A stretch of DNA of 64,000 nt from JASBRS01 sp964496495 (GTDB lineage Bacteria > Deinococcota > Deinococci > Deinococcales > Trueperaceae): the NCBI GenBank assembly GCA_964496495.1, contig CAZBZU010000001.1:62001-126000 (forward strand), given 5' to 3'. How positions within the stretch are numbered: position 1 is the first letter of the stretch; each line of letters opens with the position of its first letter. The translations under genes were made by a program, and so were the position numbers. The notes below the pieces were generated by a model. That model was not told where the DNA came from, did no database searches, and worked only from the letters and a program-made list of their open reading frames with translations. Shown here piece by piece: positions 57,952 through 64,000 of the stretch.

Positions 57952-60375
57952 GTGGCGCGGGTGTCGGAGATGCGCGACCGCTTGCGGCGACCGCTCGTCC
58001 GGGAGCTCGAGGACGGCTGCCGTGACGAGGTGGTGGTCGGTGGCGTCGAGCGGCTCGTCGAGGGCCTGGCGCGGCCGTTCGCCGGCGTCGCGGAGCTGCT
58101 GCAGGGGTACCGCGAGCTGCCGCCCGAGGAGCGCCGCCCGCGGCTCGAGCGGGCGCTGGCGCTATTGGAGGCGGAGGACGCCGCGGCCGGGGCCGCGGGG
58201 GCATCTGCCGGGACGCGCGGCGACCGCTCCGGCCCGAACGCGGCTGGTGCGCGGGAGGTGCCTGCCGGCGGTGGTCCGGAGCGCGCTCCGTCCGGCCGTG
58301 GCGGCGCCGGCCTCGCCGCCAGGGACCTCGATGCCGCCCTCAGCGAGCGGCTCGTCGATGTCGGCGCCCAGGCACCCAGGAAGCTCGCCGAGGTCGGCGT
58401 CAGGAGCTACCGCGAGCTGTTGTGGAGCCTCCCTCGGCGCTACGAGGACCGCCGCGCGCTGCCCCGCTTCGCCGCTCTCGACGCGGGTCAGAATGCCACC
58501 GTCACGGCGACCGTGCTCAGCCGCAAGGGGATGCGCAGCCGCCGCGGCATGCACGTGCTGCGGGCGCTGCTCGAGGACGGCTCCGGCGAGCGGGCCACGG
58601 CGGTGTGGTTCAACCAGCCGTGGGTGGAGGGTCAGCTGTTCCCCGGCCAGCGCCTCATCCTGGGCGGCCGCGTGAAGCGCAAGGGGCGCAGCCTGGAGAT
58701 CCACGTGTCCGGCTTCGAAGTGGACGACGACGGGGAGTCGCTCTCCTTCGGGCGCATCGTGGGCATCTATCGCGGCACCCAGGGGCTGAGCCAGGCGTAC
58801 CAGCGGCGCGCCGCGCACCGCCTGCTGGCGGCACTGGCGCCCCTGCCGGACTACCTGCCGCGCTCGCTGTCGCGGCGCTCCGGCCTGGTGCCGCTCGACC
58901 GGGCCCTCCGCCACGCGCACTTCCCGCCCGACGAGGAGGCGTTGCGCTCCGCGCTCGCGCGCCTCAAGTTCGACGACTTCCTGTTCTTGGAGCTCGCCGT
59001 GCTGCGCAGCCGCGACCCCACCCTCACGGGCCGCGCCTTCGAGGTGCGCAGCGCCGAGCTGGCCACCTTTCGCTCGAGCCTGCCGTTCGACCTGACCGAT
59101 GCTCAAGAGCGGGCGCTCGCCGAGATCCTGGCAGACATGGCGAAGCCGCGGCAGATGGCGCGCCTGCTGCAGGGCGACGTCGGTTCCGGGAAGACCGCGG
59201 TGGCCGCAGCCGCCGTCTACGTGGCGGTCCGGAACGGCGCCCAGGCAGCGCTGATGGCGCCCACCGAGGTGCTGGCGCGGCAGCACTTCCTGAACCTGCG
59301 CAGCCACCTCTACCCTCTGGGGGTGCGCAGCGAGCTGCTGATCGGCGCCATGAGCGCCCGGGAGCGCCGGGAGGCCCGCGGCAGGCTCGCCTCGGGCGAG
59401 GCGCAGCTGGCCGTCGGCACGCACGCGCTCATCCAGGAAGGGGTTCGCTTCGCCGACCTGGGCCTGGCGATCGTGGACGAGGAGCACCGCTTCGGGGTGG
59501 AGCAGCGCCGCAAGCTGCTGCAGGGGCTGGTGCCGGACGTGCTGGTGATGAGCGCCACCCCCATCCCTCGCTCGCTGGCGCTCACCTACTACGGCGACCT
59601 GGACCTCAGCGTGATCGACGCCCTGCCGCCGGGGCGCAAGCCGGTGCGCACCCGCCTGGTCGCCGCCGCCCGCCGGCGGGAGGTGTACCACGACGCCTGG
59701 GAGGAGATCCGGCGAGGCCGCCAGGTCTACGTCGTCACGCCGCTGGTGGAGGACAGCGAGGCGCTGGACGAGGTCGTGTCGGCCACGCGCATGGCCGAGG
59801 ACCTGCGGCAGATCCTGCCGGACGCCTGCCGCATCGGCCTGCTCCACGGCCGCCTCCCCCCGGACGAGAAGGACGCTGTCATGGAACGGTTCCGCGCTGG
59901 CGAGTTCGACCTGCTGGTGTCCACCACCGTCATCGAGGTGGGGGTGGACATCCCCAACGCCAGCATGATGATCGTCGAGAACGCCGAGCGCTTCGGCCTC
60001 TCGCAGCTGCATCAGCTGCGTGGCCGCGTCGGGCGCGGGGACGCCGAGAGCAGCTGCGTGCTGATCGCCGGCGAGCGAGGCCGCGCCACCCAGAAGCGGC
60101 TGGAGATCGTGGCGAAGAACCGCGACGGCTTCAAGATCGCGGAGTACGACCTGGAGCTGCGCGGCCCGGGGGAGCTGCGCGGGACCCGGCAGTCGGGGCT
60201 GCCCGACCTGTCGGTCGGCGACCTCGCCACCGACGGCGAGATCATCGAGCAGGCCCGGGCGCTGGCCAAGCGCATGCTGGAGGAGGACCCGGGCCTGGAG
60301 GCGCCGTGGGCGGCGCGCCTCCGCGAGGAGCTCCGCCGCCGCAGCGGCGCGGTGGCGTTCCGGGAGGTCGTGTGA
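57952..60375 (+). CDS. recG: ATP-dependent DNA helicase RecG
   Basis: RecG remodels stalled forks and branched DNA. The 807-residue protein is longer than E. coli RecG (693). The first 125 residues are helical, with a Gly/Ala-rich low-complexity part (about 75-120). The wedge OB-fold follows from SERLVDVGAQAPRKLAEVGVRSYRELLWSLPRRYEDRR. Helicase motifs are Walker A LLQGDVGSGKTAVAAAAVY, DEEHRFGVEQRRKLL, MSATPIPRSLALTYYGDLDLSVID, VSTTVIEVGVDIPNASMMIVENAERFGLSQLHQLRGRVGRGD. GTG 57952 follows a leaderless-type promoter box. Confidence 0.96.
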   Translation: MARVSEMRDRLRRPLVRELEDGCRDEVVVGGVERLVEGLARPFAGVAELLQGYRELPPEERRPRLERALALLEAEDAAAGAAGASAGTRGDRSGPNAAGAREVPAGGGPERAPSGRGGAGLAARDLDAALSERLVDVGAQAPRKLAEVGVRSYRELLWSLPRRYEDRRALPRFAALDAGQNATVTATVLSRKGMRSRRGMHVLRALLEDGSGERATAVWFNQPWVEGQLFPGQRLILGGRVKRKGRSLEIHVSGFEVDDDGESLSFGRIVGIYRGTQGLSQAYQRRAAHRLLAALAPLPDYLPRSLSRRSGLVPLDRALRHAHFPPDEEALRSALARLKFDDFLFLELAVLRSRDPTLTGRAFEVRSAELATFRSSLPFDLTDAQERALAEILADMAKPRQMARLLQGDVGSGKTAVAAAAVYVAVRNGAQAALMAPTEVLARQHFLNLRSHLYPLGVRSELLIGAMSARERREARGRLASGEAQLAVGTHALIQEGVRFADLGLAIVDEEHRFGVEQRRKLLQGLVPDVLVMSATPIPRSLALTYYGDLDLSVIDALPPGRKPVRTRLVAAARRREVYHDAWEEIRRGRQVYVVTPLVEDSEALDEVVSATRMAEDLRQILPDACRIGLLHGRLPPDEKDAVMERFRAGEFDLLVSTTVIEVGVDIPNASMMIVENAERFGLSQLHQLRGRVGRGDAESSCVLIAGERGRATQKRLEIVAKNRDGFKIAEYDLELRGPGELRGTRQSGLPDLSVGDLATDGEIIEQARALAKRMLEEDPGLEAPWAARLREELRRRSGAVAFREVV

Positions 60376-60395
60376 TGCGCTGGAGGATGACGTGA
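60375..60395 (+). other. Possible 6-codon bridge ORF between recG and membrane protein
   Basis: ATG 60375 overlaps the recG stop as TGATG, reads MRWRMT and stops at 60393-60395, overlapping the GTG start of the next gene as GTGA. It may only reflect GC-rich chance, or it may pass ribosomes from recG to the next gene. Confidence 0.2.
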
Positions 60396-60877
60396 GCGTG
60401 ATCAGCCGGTTGGCGGTGTGGCTGGTGCTGGGAGGGTTGCTGGTGGGCGCGGTGCTGCGCGTCGTCCTGGGCCGGGGGCGTTTCGCCGCCCTGCTGGTCG
60501 GGGCGCTCACCGTGCCCTGGGTGCTGCATGCCGGCTACGTCGCCGTTCAGGCCGCGGCACACGGGGCCGCCTGGTGGGGCGTGCTCGCCTTCCTGGCGGT
60601 CGGCGCGGCGCTCGCGGTCGCGGCGCTGCTGCTGGCGCGGCGGTGGCTGCAACCGCACGGCCTCTGGGCCGCCCTCCTGCCCGCCTTGCTGGCAGCCGTC
60701 TACGGGCTGGGCCCGTTCCTGGTGATGTCGGTCTTGCTCAGGCGCTCGGGCATCGACCTCGACGTGGTGCCGACCGCGACCTACCTCGGTACCAGCCTGT
60801 TCGCCGCCGCGGCGCTGCTCCCGTTCGCGCCACGCACCGACGGCGCCCGCCTCAGGTGGCCGTGGCGCCGCCGTTGA
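60392..60877 (+). CDS. Multi-pass membrane protein, unknown function
   Basis: A 161-residue protein with about five hydrophobic segments (approximately residues 6-24, 32-50, 60-82, 92-112 and 128-144), including LVLGGLLVGAVLRVVLG and VVPTATYLGTSLFAAAALLPF. I recognise no family. The end is basic (RWPWRRR), which suggests a cytoplasmic C terminus. GTG 60392 has GGAGG five bases upstream and is close to recG, so it is probably co-expressed. Confidence 0.6.
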   Translation: MSVISRLAVWLVLGGLLVGAVLRVVLGRGRFAALLVGALTVPWVLHAGYVAVQAAAHGAAWWGVLAFLAVGAALAVAALLLARRWLQPHGLWAALLPALLAAVYGLGPFLVMSVLLRRSGIDLDVVPTATYLGTSLFAAAALLPFAPRTDGARLRWPWRRR

Positions 60878-60927
60878 GGGCGTCCACGAGGGCATTCTCA
60901 CCGCCTGCGCGAGCTTGCGCCGTCTGC

Positions 60928-60933
60928 TAGACT
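60928..60933 (+). promoter_or_regulatory. -10 box TAGACT for LEA-type lipoprotein
   Basis: TAGACT ends 6 bases before GTG 60940 with no ribosome site. Confidence 0.65.
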
Positions 60934-60939
60934 GCGGTC

Positions 60940-61902
60940 GTGCGGTCCCGACGGCCTCTCAGCTCCGGCTGGCGCCGGCTGCTCGCCCTGGTCGCGGTCG
61001 CGTCGCTCGGCGTGCTCGCCGCCTGCGCTCCCGGCACCGTCATCAAGAGCGCCAGACCGCTCGGCGAGATCAAGCCGCCGGTGTTCGAGCTGATCCCGGC
61101 CAAGACCAGCATCGATCGCTTCGATCCGCCGGGCGCCGGCGCGGGCCTGGCGATGACGGTCGGCACCCTGGTGCACAACCCCAACGACTTCCCGGTGGCC
61201 TTGAGCAAGGTCGACTACCGGGTCGTGCTTCACGGCGATCGCGTCGCCACCGGCACGCTCGAGCCCGACCTCACGCTGCCCGCCGGCGGCTCGACTCCAC
61301 TCGCCATCGAGGTGCACGCCGACCTCAGCGGCCGGAGCGGGCTGCTGCGAGCGGTGGCTCGAGCCTTCGCGGACACGCCGTTGCCGTTCCGGATCGAGGG
61401 CACGATGCGCTTCGTGTCCTCCAGCTACGCCTTCGAAACGCGCAATACCCTGCTCCTGGCGGGCTCCGCGTTCGCGCGCCAGACGGTGGCCCCGCCACGG
61501 CTCACGCTCGACGAGGGTGCGACGCGGGTGTTCATGCTGCGCCCCGACGTGCCCGTCATCCAGGTGGTGGTCGCGGCGACCAACCCCGGCGACATCGGCT
61601 ACTTCCTCTACGGCAAGGACCTCTCGCTGACGCTGGCCGGTGAGCCGATGGCGCGGCAGGACATGCGCCCGGTGCCGCTGGCGGCCGGGCAGGATGGACG
61701 CATCGACCTGGCCTTCTACCCCTCGCTCGGCGATCTCGGGACGGCCGGGCGCAACGCGCTGCAGGCGGCGCTGCAAGGGGTGCCGACGATGCTCCAGGTG
61801 ACGGGTACGCTGGACATGGACGTGCTGGGGGTGGACTCGTTCGAGGTTCCGCCAGGCTGGGAGATCACGGGCTTCGTCGCCTCCCGGCCGAACGCGCCCT
61901 GA
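60940..61902 (+). CDS. LEA type 2 (WHy domain) lipoprotein
   Basis: A 320-residue exported protein. The lipoprotein signal is RRLLALVAVASLGVLAACAPG with lipobox Cys29. The mature part contains VGTLVHNPNDFPVALSKVDYRVVLHGDRVATGTLE, the NPN-containing strand of the LEA14/WHy fold. A second, related repeat in the C-terminal half (VVVAATNPGDIGYFLYGKDLSLTLAGEP) suggests two copies of the domain. LEA14-type proteins are linked to desiccation and stress tolerance in plants, and bacterial roles are unclear. A leaderless GTG start is likely. Confidence 0.8.
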   Translation: MRSRRPLSSGWRRLLALVAVASLGVLAACAPGTVIKSARPLGEIKPPVFELIPAKTSIDRFDPPGAGAGLAMTVGTLVHNPNDFPVALSKVDYRVVLHGDRVATGTLEPDLTLPAGGSTPLAIEVHADLSGRSGLLRAVARAFADTPLPFRIEGTMRFVSSSYAFETRNTLLLAGSAFARQTVAPPRLTLDEGATRVFMLRPDVPVIQVVVAATNPGDIGYFLYGKDLSLTLAGEPMARQDMRPVPLAAGQDGRIDLAFYPSLGDLGTAGRNALQAALQGVPTMLQVTGTLDMDVLGVDSFEVPPGWEITGFVASRPNAP

Positions 61903-61929
61903 GCGCGGCCCGCCGCCGACCAGGCGTGC

Positions 61930-61935
61930 TATCCT
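61930..61935 (+). promoter_or_regulatory. -10 box TATCCT for serA
   Basis: TATCCT ends 8 bases before ATG 61944 with no ribosome site. Confidence 0.6.
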
Positions 61936-61943
61936 TCCCCGGT

Positions 61944-63515
61944 ATGGCGAGAATCCTTGTCACCGACACCATTCAGCTGGGTGACACCAGCTATCCGGAG
62001 ATGGATGTGGTCGACCGCGCCGGGATCGACCGCGACGAGCTGCTCGGCATCGTCGGTGACTTCGACGCCCTCGTCACCCGCAGCCGCACCAAGGTCGACG
62101 GCGAGCTCATCGGGGCGGCCAGGCAGCTCCGCGTCATCGGCCGCGGGGGCGTCGGCGTCGACAACATCGACCTGGAGTCGGCCAGCCGCCGGGGCATCCT
62201 GGTGGTCAACGCTCCCGAGGCCAACAACGTGTCTGCCGCGGAGCTGGCCATCGCGCTGATGCTGAACGCCGCCCGCGGTGTGGCACGCGCGGACCGGCTG
62301 ATCCGGGCCGGCACCTGGGACCGCAAGTTCCTCGGTCGCGAGCTGAAGGGCGGACGTCTGGGCATCGTGGGCCTGGGACGCATCGGCTCGCTGGTGGCAA
62401 GGCGCGCGCAGGGGCTCGGCATGACGGTCATGGCCTTCGATCCCTACATCACCCGGCGCCGCGCCGAGGAGCTCAAGGTGGAGCTCTACGACGACCTGCA
62501 CGCCATGCTGGCCCGTTCCGACTTCCTCACGGTCCACACGCCGCTGACGGAGGAGACCGCGGGCATGATCGGGGACCGCGAGCTGGCCCGCCTGCCTCGG
62601 GGCGCGGTGGTCGTCAACGCCGCCCGCGGGGGAATCATCCAGGAGGACGCCCTGCTGCGGGCGCTGGAAGCCGGCACGCTGTTCGGGGCCGGCCTCGACG
62701 TCTACGAGTCGGAGCCGCCGGACCGCTCCCTGCCCCTGTTCCAGCGCCAGGACGTGGTGTTGAGCGCGCATCTGGGAGCCAACACCGCGGAGGCGCAAGC
62801 CCGTATCGGCGCCGAGATCCTGGAGCGCGTGGTCCTGGCGCTCAACGGCGACTACTCCCGCGGCGTGGTGAACGCGCCCGCGCTTGCCCCGGAGGTGATG
62901 AGCGCGCTGGGACGCCACCTGGAGCTCGGCGAGCTGTTGGGGCTGACGGTGGCGCAGCTGGCCCGCGGCCGGGTACGGGAGCTGGAGGTGGAGTTCGCCG
63001 GGTCCTTCCCGATCGATCCCGATCCCGTCGCCACCGCCGTCACCAAGGGCTTCCTGGAGCCCTTCCTGGACGACCCGCCCAACTACATCAACGCCCCTTC
63101 CATCGCGCGCGAACGGGACATCCGCGTCTCCCGCGCCACCGCCTCGCGTAGCCGCGGCTACACCACCCACGTGCTGGTGTCGGCGGTGACCTCCGAAGGG
63201 CGCACCAGCGTGGCGGGGACGGTGCTGGCGGACCAGCCGCGCATCGTGGCGATCGACGACTACCCCATCGAGATCAGGCCCGAGGGGACCATGCTGGTCT
63301 GCACCAACTACGATCGACCGGGCGCCGTGGGCAGGGTCGGCTCGATCCTGGGCGATGCCGGCGTGAACATCAACAGCATGCAGCTGTCGCGCACCAGCGA
63401 GGACGGTCTGGCGATGTTCGTGCTCACCTGCGACCAGGTCCCTCCGGACCACGTCATCGAGGTGCTGCTCGGCCTCGGCGACGTCATTCGCAGCCTCCGG
63501 GTGGTGCGCCTGTAG
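61944..63515 (+). CDS. serA: D-3-phosphoglycerate dehydrogenase
   Basis: First enzyme of serine synthesis, oxidising 3-phosphoglycerate with NAD. The 523-residue form has the long layout. It opens with a catalytic/NAD domain: RVIGRGGVGVDNIDLESASRRGI, then GRLGIVGLGRIGSLVARRAQGLGMTVMAFDPY, NAARGGIIQEDALLRALEAG and LSAHLGANTAEAQ with the catalytic His. An allosteric substrate-binding domain follows (about residues 315-440), then a C-terminal ACT domain from EGTMLVCTNYDRPGAVGRVGSILGDAGVNI. Serine feedback through the ACT domain is known for the family. The stop overlaps the next start. Confidence 0.96.
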   Translation: MARILVTDTIQLGDTSYPEMDVVDRAGIDRDELLGIVGDFDALVTRSRTKVDGELIGAARQLRVIGRGGVGVDNIDLESASRRGILVVNAPEANNVSAAELAIALMLNAARGVARADRLIRAGTWDRKFLGRELKGGRLGIVGLGRIGSLVARRAQGLGMTVMAFDPYITRRRAEELKVELYDDLHAMLARSDFLTVHTPLTEETAGMIGDRELARLPRGAVVVNAARGGIIQEDALLRALEAGTLFGAGLDVYESEPPDRSLPLFQRQDVVLSAHLGANTAEAQARIGAEILERVVLALNGDYSRGVVNAPALAPEVMSALGRHLELGELLGLTVAQLARGRVRELEVEFAGSFPIDPDPVATAVTKGFLEPFLDDPPNYINAPSIARERDIRVSRATASRSRGYTTHVLVSAVTSEGRTSVAGTVLADQPRIVAIDDYPIEIRPEGTMLVCTNYDRPGAVGRVGSILGDAGVNINSMQLSRTSEDGLAMFVLTCDQVPPDHVIEVLLGLGDVIRSLRVVRL

Positions 63516-64000
63516 TGGCGGGCCTGATCAAGCCCAGGCTGCTCGCCCCCGGCCCGGTGGAGGTGCCGCCCGGCGTTCTGGAGGCCATGGCGCGGCCCGT
63601 GAGGCACCACCGCAGCGCCGCCTTCACGGAGCTGCTCCAGTCCGCCCGGGCGCGGCTGGCCCAGGTGGCGATGGTCCCGGGAGAGCCGCTGCTGATCGTC
63701 ACCGGCAGCGGCACGGCGGGCTTCGAGGCCGGGTTGCTGGCCACCGTGCCTGCGGGCGGGACCGTGCTCAGCCTCAACGCCGGCAAGTTCGGCGAGCGCT
63801 GGGCGCTCATGGCGCGGCGCTTCGGCTTCCGGGTCATCGAGCTGGAGGCCGCCTGGGGGACCGCCGTCGATCCCGACCGCGTGGCGGAGGCGCTGGCGCG
63901 CAGCGGTCACGTCGACGCCGTCACCACCACCCACTCCGAGACGTCCACCGGCGTGCTGCACGATGTCGAGGCGATCGCGAGGGTCGTCAGGGCGCAGGCG
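63515..64000 (+). CDS. Class V aminotransferase, partial at window end
   Basis: 162 codons are visible before the window ends. GTG 63515 overlaps the serA stop (TAGTG). The sequence LLAPGPVEVPPGVLEAMARPVRHHRSAAFTELLQSARARLAQV, the GSGTAGFEAGLLATV cofactor region and TTTHSETSTGVLHDVEAIA match the alanine-glyoxylate/serine-pyruvate aminotransferase branch. The PLP lysine would be past the end. Coupled to serA, it probably makes phosphoserine in place of a canonical SerC, an inference from position. Glyoxylate transamination is the alternative. Confidence 0.8.
   Translation, partial: MAGLIKPRLLAPGPVEVPPGVLEAMARPVRHHRSAAFTELLQSARARLAQVAMVPGEPLLIVTGSGTAGFEAGLLATVPAGGTVLSLNAGKFGERWALMARRFGFRVIELEAAWGTAVDPDRVAEALARSGHVDAVTTTHSETSTGVLHDVEAIARVVRAQA

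Noticed and set aside
58162..60510. Open frame of 782 codons antisense to recG
   Set aside because: His/Gln/Ala/Leu-rich, crosses the real gene end and has no recognisable domain; a codon-bias artefact.

Overview
The window is high-GC, gene-dense bacterial chromosome with no phage, insertion sequence or CRISPR array. It looks like a member of the Deinococcota, perhaps close to the Truepera/Deinococcus side. This is inferred, not proven, from four things: a tandem pair of dNK-type deoxynucleoside kinases, a futalosine (menaquinone) gene pair whose deaminase is an amidohydrolase, a MurE without the DNPR motif typical of diaminopimelate enzymes, and many genes whose start codon lies 5-9 bases after a TANNNT promoter box. 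The last pattern indicates leaderless mRNAs, which are widespread in Deinococcus.

Layout. 1-1.6 kb: end of a ferredoxin, DUF2249 and cupin genes, a truncated YwiC-like remnant and an RDD membrane protein. 1.9-12.6 kb: pta, a DNA glycosylase, a zinc alcohol dehydrogenase, mutS2, a HAD phosphatase, a LOG-family protein, hsp20 and a MATE exporter. 12.6-17.2 kb: Lrp/AsnC regulator divergent from a peptide ABC importer (binding protein and two permeases, no ATPase). 17.3-22 kb: half-size chromate transporter, FKBP isomerase, a broken acetyltransferase, MreB, quinone oxidoreductase and a methyltransferase. 22-28.8 kb (minus strand): a 1064-residue P-loop/TPR protein of unknown role, then acuA, acuB, acuC and an mmsB-like dehydrogenase, mostly with overlapping ends.

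28.9-34.9 kb: mqnC and aminodeoxyfutalosine deaminase, thioredoxin, a large exported protein, a lipoprotein and a winged-helix protein. 35-42.3 kb: acnA, an anchored protein, an SDR, SpoIID, a CsoR/CstR-family repressor with its operator, a membrane protein, an orphan DUF104 protein and rsmI. 42.4-47.9 kb: mfd with a G-rich tandem repeat at its end, a small outer-membrane barrel, GIY-YIG protein, era and initiator tRNA-fMet. 47.9-57.8 kb: ThiF/MoeB, pyrimidine nucleoside phosphorylase, murE, two deoxynucleoside kinases, a CNNM/CBS protein, alr and a polar amino acid ABC importer (again without ATPase). 58-64 kb: recG, a membrane protein, a LEA-type lipoprotein, serA and the start of a class V aminotransferase.

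Working together: the acu genes fit acetylation control of acetyl-CoA synthetase, with pta and acnA also serving acetate/acetyl-CoA flux, although they lie in separate transcription units. mfd, recG, mutS2 and the glycosylase serve DNA repair and recombination. murE, alr, mreB and spoIID serve the cell wall. serA and the aminotransferase serve serine synthesis. The least explained element is the large P-loop/TPR protein 25 bases upstream of acuA. Its Walker B strand lacks an acidic residue and its N-terminal domain is not one I recognise.
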